Assembly (NCBI GenBank): GCA_039822105.1
Contig: JBCBMW010000009.1
Coordinates: forward strand, 1-64,000
Reading direction: 5' to 3'
From: Parvularcula sp039822105
Lineage (GTDB): Bacteria > Pseudomonadota > Alphaproteobacteria > Caulobacterales > Parvularculaceae
DNA length: 64,000 nucleotides
Below the pieces are notes generated by a model. It did no database searches. It worked only from the letters and a program-made list of their open reading frames with translations, and was not told the DNA's origin. Position 1 is the first letter of the stretch, and each line of letters begins with the position of its first letter. This document shows positions 1 to 8,484 of the stretch, piece after piece. The translations under genes and the position numbers were made by a program.

Positions 1-97
1 CTGCTAGAAGATAGTTGGCAAAAGCTTTTTCGGCGTTCAAAGTGAGCCTTGCACGTTTGTCATCCAAAATTGCAACGCTAAAATCTAAAACAGGACA
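1..97. other. Low-GC segment abutting truncated regB, possible foreign DNA end
   Basis: By hand count these 97 bases are about 41% G+C, against about 60% in the next 60 bases. All three forward frames contain stops, so they cannot encode the missing RegB N-terminus. Position 97 ends in ACA (TGT on the other strand), an end dinucleotide pattern used by IS21-like and some other elements, and the RegB-like reading resumes right after it. This is inference from composition and a broken gene; too little is visible to name an element. A stem AACGCT (74-79) / AGCGTT (97-102) spans the boundary. Confidence 0.3.
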
Positions 98-148
98 GCG
101 TTTAGCCCTGCCCGGCCACTCAAGCCCAACGAGGTTGTCTTCAACCTC

Positions 149-1201
149 ATGGCGGACACGCTGCAGATCTCGGCCATACTGTTTTTGACCGGCGGTATCC
201 AGAATCCCTTCGCGCTTTGGCTGATCATGCAGGCGATGCTCGCGGCCAGCAGTTTGAACATCCGCCGAGCGAGCCTGGTCATCGGCTTTGTGATCCTTTG
301 CATCACGGTCCTGACCTTTGTGCACTATCCCCTGCCCTGGCGGACCGCGGACGGCTTCAACCTGCCCGAGGTTTACAAAGTCGGCCTTTGGTCAGCGCTG
401 ATGCTGGGGGTGGGGTTCACCAGCGCCTATGCCTACCGGGTTGCGGTCGAACGGACGAAGCTGAACCGGGCGCTGACTGCCACCCAGCTGGCGCTCAGTC
501 GGGAGGAGCGCCTCTCGGCGCTTGATGGCCTTGCCGCGGCGGCTGCCCATGAGCTCGGCACCCCGCTCGGCACTATTCAGGTGACCGCGCGGGAGATGGA
601 GCGCGAGCTGCCGGAAGGCCACCTCAAAGAGGACGCAACCCTCCTCATCAGCCAGACCCAGCGTTGCCAGGCGATTTTGCAGCGACTGAGCCAAGCTGGG
701 GTCTCGGGCGATGCGGTCCACAACGTGATCTCGCTCGACGGCATGCTCCGCGAGGCCGCCCGGCCCTTTATGGAGCCCGGCGACAAAAGAATTGAGTTTC
801 GTTTCGATCCCGAAAGCGGTGCTGTTCCGGAACGCCTCAGCCGCCGCCCAGAGATCATTTATGGCCTCCGCAACCTGATCGAGAACGCGGCCAAATACGC
901 CAAGGATCAGGTCGACATCGGCGCGTCCTGGACTGACAGCTCTATCGAAGTGATCATTGCTGACGATGGCCCCGGCATCCCCGCCGACACCCTCATGCGG
1001 CTCGGCGAGCCCTACCCCCGCGCTTCGGCCCGGGCGGGTGAGGGCAAAGGGGGTCTGGGGCTTGGGTTTTTCATCGCCAAGACCTTGCTTGATCGCACCG
1101 GCGCCTCGGTGACGTTTGGCAACCAGCAAAGCAAGCCGGGGGCTTGGGTTGCGATATCTTGGCCACTGGCCAAGTTGCGCGAAAAGCCCACATCGACATA
1201 G
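149..1201 (+). CDS. regB: Sensor histidine kinase RegB (PrrB/ActS), 5'-truncated
   Basis: Inner-membrane redox sensor kinase that phosphorylates RegA. The 350-residue product shows the quinone-sensing motif GGIQNPF (residues 15-21), about three remaining membrane helices, the RegB H-box HELGTPLGTI with H134, the redox cysteine in RCQAIL (C173), the N box NLIENAAKYA and the G boxes DDGPGIP and GGLGLGFF. RegB proteins are usually well over 400 residues with six helices; here the first helices are missing. The frame is open upstream only to a stop at 86 and has no ATG, GTG or TTG before 149, yet RegB-like residues (RPLKPNEVVFNL) continue back to about 104. So the gene looks cut, or a frameshift or assembly join lies at the left edge. 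The family assignment is firm; whether the product works is doubtful. Confidence 0.85.
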   Translation: MADTLQISAILFLTGGIQNPFALWLIMQAMLAASSLNIRRASLVIGFVILCITVLTFVHYPLPWRTADGFNLPEVYKVGLWSALMLGVGFTSAYAYRVAVERTKLNRALTATQLALSREERLSALDGLAAAAAHELGTPLGTIQVTAREMERELPEGHLKEDATLLISQTQRCQAILQRLSQAGVSGDAVHNVISLDGMLREAARPFMEPGDKRIEFRFDPESGAVPERLSRRPEIIYGLRNLIENAAKYAKDQVDIGASWTDSSIEVIIADDGPGIPADTLMRLGEPYPRASARAGEGKGGLGLGFFIAKTLLDRTGASVTFGNQQSKPGAWVAISWPLAKLREKPTST

Positions 1202-1230
1202 AAAGTTCAAGAAAGTGAGGCTGACGCCTG

Positions 1231-1779
1231 ATGAGTGAGACCGCCGTCCTTCCCGAAGACGCATCATGCCTGATCGTCGACGATGACCTCCCGTTCCGCA
1301 CCCGCCTGGGTCGCGCGATGGAAAAGCGCGGCTTTGTTCCGATGCTGGCCGAGGGCGCCGCGGAGGCCAAAGAGCTGATCCGGCAGAAGGCGCCGACTTT
1401 TGCTGTGGTGGACCTGCGGCTTGAGGACGGCGACGGCATCGACATCGTCAACTTCCTGCACGAGCAGCGTGCGGACGCCCGCGCGGTGATCCTGACCGGC
1501 TATGGCAACATCACCACGGCTGTTGCTGCGGTGAAAGCGGGCGCCATCGATTATCTCGCCAAGCCCGCTGACGCTGACGACGTCTACAAAGCGCTCTTGG
1601 CGAAAGAAGGTGAGCTGCCCGAGCCGCCTGAGAACCCGATGTCAGCGGACCGCGTGCGCTGGGAGCACATCCAACGGGTTTATGAGCTTTGCGGCCACAA
1701 TGTCTCGGAGACCGCGCGCCGCCTCGGCATGCACCGCCGGACCCTGCAGCGGATCCTCGCTAAGCGGGCGCCTCAGTAA
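1231..1779 (+). CDS. regA: Response regulator RegA (PrrA/ActR)
   Basis: Partner of RegB, a global redox regulator of respiration, carbon and nitrogen genes in alphaproteobacteria. The 182-residue protein has a receiver domain with the acidic pocket DDD (17-19), phospho-acceptor D61 (VVDLRLEDG) and the TGYGNITTAVAAVKAGA stretch with the K of LAKPAD. The C-terminus carries the characteristic FIS-type helix-turn-helix (NVSETARRLGMHRRTLQR), nearly invariant in RegA/ActR/PrrA. It starts 29 bases after regB, presumably in the same operon. Since regB is truncated, RegA may be orphaned or served by another kinase. Confidence 0.95.
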   Translation: MSETAVLPEDASCLIVDDDLPFRTRLGRAMEKRGFVPMLAEGAAEAKELIRQKAPTFAVVDLRLEDGDGIDIVNFLHEQRADARAVILTGYGNITTAVAAVKAGAIDYLAKPADADDVYKALLAKEGELPEPPENPMSADRVRWEHIQRVYELCGHNVSETARRLGMHRRTLQRILAKRAPQ

Positions 1780-1797
1780 CCTCACACGATGAGAATT

Positions 1798-1830
1798 CCG
1801 TGCCGCACGAGCGCGGCACGGCCTTGTTTC
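1798..1830 (+). terminator. Rho-independent terminator after regA
   Basis: A perfect 9-bp stem, CCGTGCCGC (1798-1806) and GCGGCACGG (1813-1821), with loop ACGAGC, is followed by CCTTGTTTCTT. It lies between regA and the convergent sorting-signal gene and can serve regA; the overlap with the tail of the opposite gene suggests it may act in both directions. Confidence 0.8.
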
Positions 1831-1834
1831 TTGA

Positions 1835-2512
1835 TCAGCCGCGCTTGCCGATGAGCCGCTTGCGGAGACCGCCAGCGGCCAGCGCTGATGCGAAAAGGAT
1901 CGCAGCGCCTGGAACCGGGACCGGGTCCACCGGCACAGAGGTGAGCGCCCCGATGGCATCAATGTCAGCGCCCACGGTTTCCGACAGCCGTCCTCCGCGC
2001 ACCTCTTCGCCTTCATTGGGATCATCGATCAGCTTGACGAAGAAGAACTTGGTGAACGGGTCGATGCCTTCGGCTTCGAGGAAGGGGTCAATGTCGACCG
2101 TTGAGGTCGCGCCGGTCACCTTGCCCACCTTGATGAAATCAATGCCGTCGACGCTGATTTCGACAAATGTGTCCTCGACGTCCGGGCCGATCTCAAAAAT
2201 GAAGAGGTCGGCGGCGTCGCTGTCGCTGCCGGTGAGGGCGTTGTCCGTGAAGCGGACTGTGACGTCGCCCCCACTGCCGAGGGTGTAGGCGCCTTCGAAT
2301 GTCGAATTGCTGAAATCAGGCGCGCCCAACACCTCATCATCATCGACGAATCTGCCGTCGGTTGGTGCCGGTGACCCGAAGTTCGAATCCACAACCACGT
2401 CAGCGAAGTCGGCCGTGTCGAACGTGAACCCGCCGGCGGTGACGGGCGCTGCGATGGCAGAACCGCACGCAATCAAGGCGCTAGCGACAGCGCCCAAGGC
2501 AACACTTTTCAT
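1835..2512 (-). CDS. Secreted protein with VPLPA/PEP-CTERM-type sorting signal
   Basis: A 225-residue exported protein of unknown function. It has an N-terminal signal peptide (MKSVALGAVASALIACGSAIA), an acidic beta-rich body with many Asp, Gly and Thr residues, and a C-terminal tripartite signal: VPVPGAA, a hydrophobic helix, then the basic tail RKRLIGKRG. This is the alphaproteobacterial variant of PEP-CTERM, processed by exosortase-type enzymes in known systems; no exosortase is in the window. The start is supported by AGAGGGG just upstream. It faces regA across a shared terminator and is monocistronic. Two further proteins with the same C-terminal signal lie at 46.3-47.5 kb. The passenger domain is not one I recognise. 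Confidence 0.85.
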   Translation of the reverse strand: MKSVALGAVASALIACGSAIAAPVTAGGFTFDTADFADVVVDSNFGSPAPTDGRFVDDDEVLGAPDFSNSTFEGAYTLGSGGDVTVRFTDNALTGSDSDAADLFIFEIGPDVEDTFVEISVDGIDFIKVGKVTGATSTVDIDPFLEAEGIDPFTKFFFVKLIDDPNEGEEVRGGRLSETVGADIDAIGALTSVPVDPVPVPGAAILFASALAAGGLRKRLIGKRG

Positions 2513-2573
2513 GATGTCCCCTCTCTTAGAGAAGACGTTATAACTTTAATGATTGCCTGCGCAAACCGAAGCG

Positions 2574-4880
2574 TCAGCTGGTGGTTTGTTCCGCCACCCA
2601 CTCGCGGTGATGCTCATCGAGGTCATAGGCCGCGATCGAGGCGAGCGTGATGATGTCGTTCATCTGCATACCCGTCTGAACGATCTGCACTGGCTTTTCG
2701 AGGCCGATCAGGGTCGGGCCAATCACCGTGGCGCCGCCGATCTCACCCAAGAGCTTTGATGCGATGCCCCCTGAATGAAGGCCCGGCATGATGAGGACAT
2801 TGGCATTACCCGTCAGCCTGCTGAAGGGATAAATCCCGCGCAGATCTTTGTTGAGCGCCATGCGCGGGGTCATCTCGCCTTCATACTCAAAATCGACGTC
2901 GTCCCGGCCATCAAGAATGCTGACGGCCTGACCGATCCGGAGCATGTTCTCCGTTCGCGGATTACCAAAGTTCGAGTGGCTAACAAATGCGACCCGCGGC
3001 TCGTGGCCGAGCGCGCGAACGGCGTGGGCGGTCTGAATGGCGATATCAGCCAGCTCTTCAGATGTCGGAAGTTCTGTGATCGACGTGTCAGCCATAAAGA
3101 CCGTGCGGCCTTTCGCAAGGATGATCGACATGCCGATCAGCCGCTCACCTTCCCGGGCATCAAGGGCGTATTGCACATGCCGTAGGGCCACGTTGTAGTG
3201 GCGGGTCACGCCCGTCACCATGCCGTCCGCATGCCCCATAGCCAGCATGCAGGCGCCGAACGCGTTGCGGTCTTGGTTCACCATCCGGCGACAGTCGCGC
3301 TCGAGGAAGCCTTTGCGCTGAAGTCGCTTATAAAGGTACTCGGTATACTGCTTAGTCTGCGCAGATTCGCGAGCGTTCCAGACCTCAACGCCGTGGTTGC
3401 GGTCGAGGCCCAGGCGTTCCATCGACCGGCGCACCTGGTCATCGCGGCCAATCAGGATCGCTTGACCAAGACCCTGGCTTTGGAAAGCGTAGGCGGCGCG
3501 GATCACCACTTCCTCTTCACCCTCGGCAAAGACGATACGCTTTTTGGGCTCAGAGCTTTTCACGCTGGCGTGGATTTTTTGCAGGAAGCTCGCAGACGGA
3601 TCGAGACGCGTTGCGAGCTTTTCCTCATACCGATCAAAGTCAGTGACCGGCTTCCGCGCGACGCCTGTTTCGCACGCAGCTTTGGCCACGGCCGGCGGTA
3701 CTTTCGACAGAAGGCGCGGGTCGAACGGTGTCGGGATGATATAGCCCGGCCCGTATTTGAGGCGTGTGCCGTAGGCGTTGGCGACCTCGTCAGGCACATC
3801 TTCGCGGGCAAGTTCAGCGAGGGCGCGGGCGCAGGCGGCCTTCATCTCTTCATTGATCGTGCGTGCCCGCACATCGAGGGCGCCTCGGAAGATATATGGG
3901 AAGCCAAGGACGTTGTTCACTTGGTTGGGATAGTCGGACCGGCCCGTCGCCATGATGGCGTCGTTGCGGATCTGAGCCACCTGTTCGGGTGTAATCTCCG
4001 GCGTGGGGTTGGCCATGGCGAAGATGATGGGGTTCGACGCCATCGATTTCACCATGTCGGGCGTGATCGCTCCGCCCACGGAAAGACCGATGGCGACATC
4101 GGCATCTTCCATCGCATCAACCAATGTGACTTTGTCGGTCTCCACCGCGTGAGCGGATTGCCACTGGTTCATCGCCTTCTCGCGGCCGGGGCGCAGGATA
4201 CCGGCCCGGTCGCAGACGAGAACGTTCTCATGTTTGACGCCCAGCGTCTTCATCAGGCTGACAACGGAAAGAGCCGACGAGCCCGCGCCAGAGACCGCGA
4301 CTTTCACATCGCCAATCGATTTGCCGTTGATGTCGAGGGCGTTGAGAAGGCCCGCGGCCGCAATGATCGCCGTGCCGTGCTGGTCATCATGGAAGACAGG
4401 GATGTCCATCAGCTCTTTGAGGCGCTCTTCGATGTAAAAGCTGTCCGGCGCCTGAATATCTTCGAGATTGATGCCGCCGAATGACGGGCCAAGATGGCGG
4501 ACAGCATCGATGAAGGCGTCGGGGTCTTCCGTATCCACCTCAAGATCGATCGAGTCGATATCGGCAAAACGCTTGAAGAGGACCGACTTGCCTTCCATCA
4601 CCGGCTTGGAGGCGAGGGCGCCGAGATTGCCCAGCCCCAGGATCGCGGTGCCGTTGGAGATGACGCCAACCATGTTGCCGCGGGTGGTCAGATCGTAAGA
4701 GCTGTCCGGATCCTCCGCGATCTTCTCCACCGGAACAGCGACCCCAGGCGAATAGGCGAGCGACAAATCACGCTGCGTCGCCATCGGCTTGGTCGGGGTG
4801 ATCTCGAGCTTCCCGGGCTTCCCTACGGAGTGAAAGTCGAGCGCTTCCTGGTCGGTGAATTTTGTTGTCGTGTCATCCAT
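2574..4880 (-). CDS. maeB: NADP-dependent malic enzyme with phosphotransacetylase-like domain
   Basis: Converts malate to pyruvate and CO2 with NADPH formation, feeding gluconeogenesis and acetyl-CoA supply. The 768-residue protein has the long MaeB architecture: malic enzyme catalytic and NAD(P)-binding domains (roughly 1-430; motifs YSPGVAVPV, FHDDQHGTA, VSGAGSSAL, IFAMANPTPEI) followed by a phosphotransacetylase-like domain (roughly 440-765; VFAEGEEEVVIRAA, MPGLHSGGIASKLL). That C-terminal domain is regulatory in studied homologues. The ATG at 4880 is preferred over a longer frame to 4943 because AAGGG sits 7 bases upstream and the length then matches the family. A long opposite-strand frame here is a shadow. 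Confidence 0.95.
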   Translation of the reverse strand: MDDTTTKFTDQEALDFHSVGKPGKLEITPTKPMATQRDLSLAYSPGVAVPVEKIAEDPDSSYDLTTRGNMVGVISNGTAILGLGNLGALASKPVMEGKSVLFKRFADIDSIDLEVDTEDPDAFIDAVRHLGPSFGGINLEDIQAPDSFYIEERLKELMDIPVFHDDQHGTAIIAAAGLLNALDINGKSIGDVKVAVSGAGSSALSVVSLMKTLGVKHENVLVCDRAGILRPGREKAMNQWQSAHAVETDKVTLVDAMEDADVAIGLSVGGAITPDMVKSMASNPIIFAMANPTPEITPEQVAQIRNDAIMATGRSDYPNQVNNVLGFPYIFRGALDVRARTINEEMKAACARALAELAREDVPDEVANAYGTRLKYGPGYIIPTPFDPRLLSKVPPAVAKAACETGVARKPVTDFDRYEEKLATRLDPSASFLQKIHASVKSSEPKKRIVFAEGEEEVVIRAAYAFQSQGLGQAILIGRDDQVRRSMERLGLDRNHGVEVWNARESAQTKQYTEYLYKRLQRKGFLERDCRRMVNQDRNAFGACMLAMGHADGMVTGVTRHYNVALRHVQYALDAREGERLIGMSIILAKGRTVFMADTSITELPTSEELADIAIQTAHAVRALGHEPRVAFVSHSNFGNPRTENMLRIGQAVSILDGRDDVDFEYEGEMTPRMALNKDLRGIYPFSRLTGNANVLIMPGLHSGGIASKLLGEIGGATVIGPTLIGLEKPVQIVQTGMQMNDIITLASIAAYDLDEHHREWVAEQTTS

Positions 4881-4976
4881 GCCCAAACCCTTAGCCGCGC
4901 TATGGTTGATGGACCAGTAACGATAGCGCCCGAACCAGGCCAATCTTGCCGATTGTCCTGGTTCATCGTGCGCTGG

Positions 4977-6005
4977 TTAGGATGTTTCGTCTGTGTCCGG
5001 CGATGACGCTGGTGCATCACTCGGTGCTGCAGCGGCGGGCGTGTCTGGCTCAGTCGCTGGCGTTGTGGGTGCGGCTGCTCCTTCCGGCTTCCAGACTTCG
5101 GCAAGCCAGCCTGCGAAGAACATCGACGAGAGCACCGTGGTCACGATGCCGAAGATGCTTTGAATGGTGAAACCAACACCGCCATTCTCGAAGATATCAA
5201 GACCCTTCAAGATGGCCTCGGTCAGCCACCCCGTGACGATGCCGATCAGCATAGAGGCACCAAATGCCGCAATGCATTTCCAGAACATCGCTGTACGGAG
5301 GCTTTGGGGGAACGCGCCTGTGAATGTTTGGCTGATCGCGTTCTCATCCGCGGCGCCTGTGTGGGCAATCACCGGTACGCGGAAGAGGTAGTAGCGTGCA
5401 AACCGCTGGAACACCCAAAGGCTGACAAACGCAAACAGGATCCGACAGATCAGCAGCATGAAACCGGCGCCGCCGGAGCCGCCCCCCGAAAGGCTGCTGC
5501 CCATCGTCTGGGCCATGAAAACACCCATAGCCATCGAGATCGGTAAGATGATCAGCGCGGGCCACATGGCGGGAAGTTTGCGGAGGCCCGACATGATCAG
5601 TGTCACGGTTTCTTCTGAGACAGCGAAGATGGGCGGCTCTGCGGTGCCGAGTTTGAAGCGGTAGCCGCGAGACTTAAGACCGACCGCAGACTGATATTCT
5701 TCCATCGCGATGATCGAACCAAAGACGACGCCCACCGCGCCCTGGAGAAGGCTGATGAAAAGCATCGTTACCGTGTCGCCGAAACCGACGCCGCGTCCGC
5801 TGAGCTGGCCAAAGACCGCGGCCCTTTTTGCGTCCATCGCCATCAGGTCCAGAAACACGGTGATGACAATCACACCAATGAGCATGACCAAGTACTGGCG
5901 TAGGCCTGGGACCGCGCGCTGACCCATATGGCGGAAGCCCGCCATGATCGTGTCCGTTGCGTTGAAATCAGGGACAAACACTCGCCCGCTTGTGTCCTGC
6001 GACAT
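4977..6005 (-). CDS. Multi-pass membrane protein of unknown function
   Basis: A 342-residue integral membrane protein I do not recognise. It has about seven hydrophobic segments, for example VMLIGVIVITVFLDLMA near residue 45, ALIILPISMAMGVFMAQ, GFMLLICRILFAFVSLWVF and ASMLIGIVTGWLTEAIL, a Gly/Ser-rich loop (SLSGGGSGGAG) and a long low-complexity C-terminal tail rich in Ala, Pro, Thr, Asp and Ser. The start at 6005 follows GAGGAGACC; the longer frame to 6089 lacks such support. It is divergent from the Nfu gene across 176 bases and is probably transcribed alone. Confidence 0.75.
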   Translation of the reverse strand: MSQDTSGRVFVPDFNATDTIMAGFRHMGQRAVPGLRQYLVMLIGVIVITVFLDLMAMDAKRAAVFGQLSGRGVGFGDTVTMLFISLLQGAVGVVFGSIIAMEEYQSAVGLKSRGYRFKLGTAEPPIFAVSEETVTLIMSGLRKLPAMWPALIILPISMAMGVFMAQTMGSSLSGGGSGGAGFMLLICRILFAFVSLWVFQRFARYYLFRVPVIAHTGAADENAISQTFTGAFPQSLRTAMFWKCIAAFGASMLIGIVTGWLTEAILKGLDIFENGGVGFTIQSIFGIVTTVLSSMFFAGWLAEVWKPEGAAAPTTPATEPDTPAAAAPSDAPASSPDTDETS

Positions 6006-6181
6006 AACCAAGGTCTCCTCACCACTTCGCGCGATACAACAAGCATCGTTTGTGCGGTGCGGGGAGCCTGGGCAAGGGCACCGGTGCAATTGTGAAGCCT
6101 GCGACGCTGCGGCGCAGAAATGAGGTTCATGAGCGCGTTCAGCCCCTTGGCGCGGGCAGGGAAAAACGCCATCTCCTGCCC

Positions 6182-6769
6182 ATGCACATCAGAACCGAAG
6201 ACACGCCGAACCCGCAGTCGATGAAATTCCTGCCTGACCTGCCGGTCTTGGGTGAAGGACAGCTGGGGATGGACTTCCCCTCGCCGGGCGCGGCCAAGAT
6301 CTCGCCGCTAGCCACCGCGCTGTTCGATGTTGATGGCGTGACGTCCATCTATCTCGGTGATCGTTTCGTCACCGTATCAAAAGATGAGACCAGCGAGTGG
6401 GAGCATTTGCGCCCTGCAATCCTCGGCACGCTCGCTGATTTCCTCGCCGCCGGGATCCCGGTCGTTGACACTGGCGCGGGCGACGGTGCCCAGGACGCGG
6501 AAACGACCGCCGCCGACTATAAGGGCGAGGATCGCGAGATCGTCGAGCAGATCATCGAACTGATCGAGACCCGCGTTCGTCCAGCAGTGGCGCAAGACGG
6601 CGGCGACATCATTTTCCAACGCTATGAGCCAGGCGACGGGATCGTCTTCCTCTCCATGCGCGGCGCGTGCGCAGGCTGCCCGTCCTCGACCATGACCCTC
6701 AAGTCCGGCGTCGAAAACCTCCTCAAACACTACGTCCCCGAAGTGACATCGGTGGAGGCGGTTATCTGA
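6182..6769 (+). CDS. Nfu/NifU-family iron-sulfur cluster carrier
   Basis: A scaffold or carrier that binds a 4Fe-4S cluster and hands it to target enzymes. The 195-residue protein has an N-terminal Nfu_N domain (IRTEDTPNPQSMKFLP, GDRFVTVSK) and a C-terminal NifU-like domain ending in CAGCPSS, with cluster ligands C163 and C166. This two-domain form is the usual alphaproteobacterial and mitochondrial NFU1-like type. The ATG at 6182 matches the conserved N-terminus; a longer frame from 6050 does not. Fe-S enzymes in the window that may depend on such carriers include BioB, CysI and CysH. Confidence 0.93.
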   Translation: MHIRTEDTPNPQSMKFLPDLPVLGEGQLGMDFPSPGAAKISPLATALFDVDGVTSIYLGDRFVTVSKDETSEWEHLRPAILGTLADFLAAGIPVVDTGAGDGAQDAETTAADYKGEDREIVEQIIELIETRVRPAVAQDGGDIIFQRYEPGDGIVFLSMRGACAGCPSSTMTLKSGVENLLKHYVPEVTSVEAVI

Positions 6770-6833
6770 TCGCATAACGGTCTTGCAGCAAAGAGGGGCT
6801 GTGCGGCGGGCGCGGTCCCGCTAACTCGGCCTC

Positions 6834-7430
6834 ATGGCATACGACACTCCACTCCCCGCTTCCGCCCAAGAGCAAGTCTTCACCGAGGCGCGCACGCGCA
6901 ATGGCTGGCAGGATAGGCCGGTCACGGATGAGCAGATCCAGGCGATCTATGACCTCATGAAATGGGGGCCGACCTCTGCCAATTGTCAGCCGATGCGGAC
7001 CCTTTTCCTCCGTACACAGGAGGCGAAGGAGAAGCTGAAGCCGTTCCTGATGGAAGGGAACCAGGAGAAGTCCATGGCCGCGCCGGTGGTCGCCATCATC
7101 GGCTATGAGATGGAGTTCTATGAAGAGCTGCCCGAACAGTTCCCGCACACCGATGCCAAGGCGTGGTTCGCGGGCAATGATGCGCTCATCGAAGAGACGG
7201 CGATCAGGAACGGCACGCTCCAGGGCGCATACTTGATGGTTGCGGCGCGGATGCTGGGTCTTGATTGCGGACCGATGTCGGGTTTCGACAAGGCGGGCGT
7301 GGATGAAGCCTTTTTCGGCGGCACCACGGTGCGGTCGAACTGGATCTGCAACATCGGCTATGGCAACGACCACGAGTTGTTCCCGCGCAGCCCTCGGCTC
7401 GCGTTTGAGAAAGCGGCGACGCTCCTATAG
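6834..7430 (+). CDS. RutE-like nitroreductase-family reductase (malonic semialdehyde reductase type)
   Basis: A flavin-dependent reductase of the HadB/RutE branch of the nitroreductase superfamily. The 198-residue length matches RutE. Visible family features are the N-terminal FTEARTRNGWQDRPV, the FMN-contacting WGPTSANCQPMR, and the late SNWICNIGYGN segment. In E. coli the enzyme reduces malonic semialdehyde to 3-hydroxypropionate in uracil breakdown, but no other rut genes are here, so the substrate is open. Its stop overlaps the apparent beginning of tsaB by four bases (ATAG). Confidence 0.85.
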   Translation: MAYDTPLPASAQEQVFTEARTRNGWQDRPVTDEQIQAIYDLMKWGPTSANCQPMRTLFLRTQEAKEKLKPFLMEGNQEKSMAAPVVAIIGYEMEFYEELPEQFPHTDAKAWFAGNDALIEETAIRNGTLQGAYLMVAARMLGLDCGPMSGFDKAGVDEAFFGGTTVRSNWICNIGYGNDHELFPRSPRLAFEKAATLL

Positions 7431-8047
7431 CCACCCTTGCCCTTGATACCTGCCTGAGCGCTCTGACCATCGCCGTTGAGACAGGCGATGAAAGGATCGT
7501 TTCGTTCTCAGAAGAGATTGGCGTCGGCCATGCGGAGAAGGTGGCGCCGGCCTGCCATGCGCTCCTCTCCGAGGCCGGGATCACGGCAGCGGAGCTCACC
7601 CGCATCGGCGTCACGGTCGGTCCTGGTTCCTTTATGGGGCAGCGGGTCGGGATCGCCTTTGCCAAAGGCCTCGCCATGGGCTCAGGCGCAGAGACGGTGC
7701 CGATGACAACGCTGGAAGCCATCGCAGAGGGCGCCGGTGGGCCCGCCTTGGTTCTGATCGATGCGCGGCGCGGCCAGGTTTACGCCCAGCGGTTTGGGGC
7801 GGACGGCGAGCCTGACACCGAGCCCTCGTTGATCTCCTACGAAGACGGCCGTGCGCTTCTCGGCCAAGGCATGCCTGCCCTCGGATCGGGGGTCGCCGCC
7901 TGCGATCCGGATAGGCCCGCGCCAGAGGTTCTCTGGCCGCAGCCCGGGGCGCTCCTGGCTATGACAAAGAGGCGCGCGCCCGCGCCGCTTCAGACCCTTT
8001 ACCTGCGTGCGCCGGACGCCAAACCGCCGTCCCAGTCGCCGCTATGA
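7427..8047 (+). CDS. tsaB: tRNA threonylcarbamoyladenosine synthase subunit TsaB
   Basis: TsaB partners TsaD and TsaE to make t6A37 in ANN-decoding tRNAs. The frame reads ATLALDTCLSALTIAVE at its beginning (family: LAIDT near residue 5), then VTVGPGSFMGQRVGIAFAKG and the typical end LYLRAPDAKP; about 206 residues. The frame opens at 7409 after a stop and has no ATG, GTG or TTG before the conserved LALDT segment. The best-placed codon is ATA at 7427, overlapping the rutE-like stop. Either a non-canonical start is used or one base differs from the true sequence. A start at the internal ATG 7541 would delete the actin-like N-terminal fold and is unlikely. It overlaps rimI by four bases (ATGA). 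Confidence 0.85.
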   Translation: MATLALDTCLSALTIAVETGDERIVSFSEEIGVGHAEKVAPACHALLSEAGITAAELTRIGVTVGPGSFMGQRVGIAFAKGLAMGSGAETVPMTTLEAIAEGAGGPALVLIDARRGQVYAQRFGADGEPDTEPSLISYEDGRALLGQGMPALGSGVAACDPDRPAPEVLWPQPGALLAMTKRRAPAPLQTLYLRAPDAKPPSQSPL

Positions 8048-8481
8048 GTGTGCGGCATGCCTTGCCAGAAGACGCGGGGGCCCTGGCGGCGCTGCATGCA
8101 CGTCTTTTCCCTAAGGGCCCGTGGGATCAGGCCTTCTGGCAAGATGCCATCAAGCGGCCATCGGATGTCGCCTTGGTCTTGGGGCAGCCGCCAAGGGGCC
8201 TGGCGCTTATCCGGATCGCGGCGGATGAGGCGGAGCTCTTGACCGTGGGGACAACGCTCCCAGGTCAAGGTGATGGCCGCGCGCTGGTCTCAGCGGCATC
8301 AAAGACCGCCCTCGACTTGGGCGCAGAACGCTTGTTTCTAGAGGTCAGCACGCTCAATAGGGCCGCTTTAGGGCTCTACCGCGCGATGGGGTTTGTTCGC
8401 CTGGCCTTGCGCCCGGCCTATTATAGTGACGGGTCCGACGCCGAGGTGATGGCGCTGGCGCTTCGTCCGCAGGAGGATTGA
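8044..8481 (+). CDS. rimI: RimI-like GNAT N-acetyltransferase
   Basis: A 145-residue GNAT enzyme in the usual place after tsaB; RimI acetylates the N-terminus of ribosomal protein S18 in E. coli. Visible are the N-terminal R-HALPEDAGALAALHARLF segment, the acetyl-CoA loop region (TTLPGQGDGRALVSAA, less canonical than Q/RxxGxG/A), and the late LFLEVSTLNRAALGLYRAMGF signature shared with RimI. It overlaps tsaB by four bases and precedes the Fur gene by three, so the three genes are probably co-translated. Substrate is inferred from context. Confidence 0.85.
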   Translation: MSVRHALPEDAGALAALHARLFPKGPWDQAFWQDAIKRPSDVALVLGQPPRGLALIRIAADEAELLTVGTTLPGQGDGRALVSAASKTALDLGAERLFLEVSTLNRAALGLYRAMGFVRLALRPAYYSDGSDAEVMALALRPQED

Positions 8482-8484
8482 TCC

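Noticed and set aside
1..306. Minus-strand frames at the left edge as a real gene
   Set aside because: The frame that is open through 1-100 continues antisense to regB without a convincing start, and too little of it is visible to support a gene.
3198..4484. 428-codon open frame opposite maeB
   Set aside because: Lies antisense to a highly conserved malic enzyme; low-complexity Arg/His/Gly-rich translation, no motifs. A product of G+C-rich codon use.
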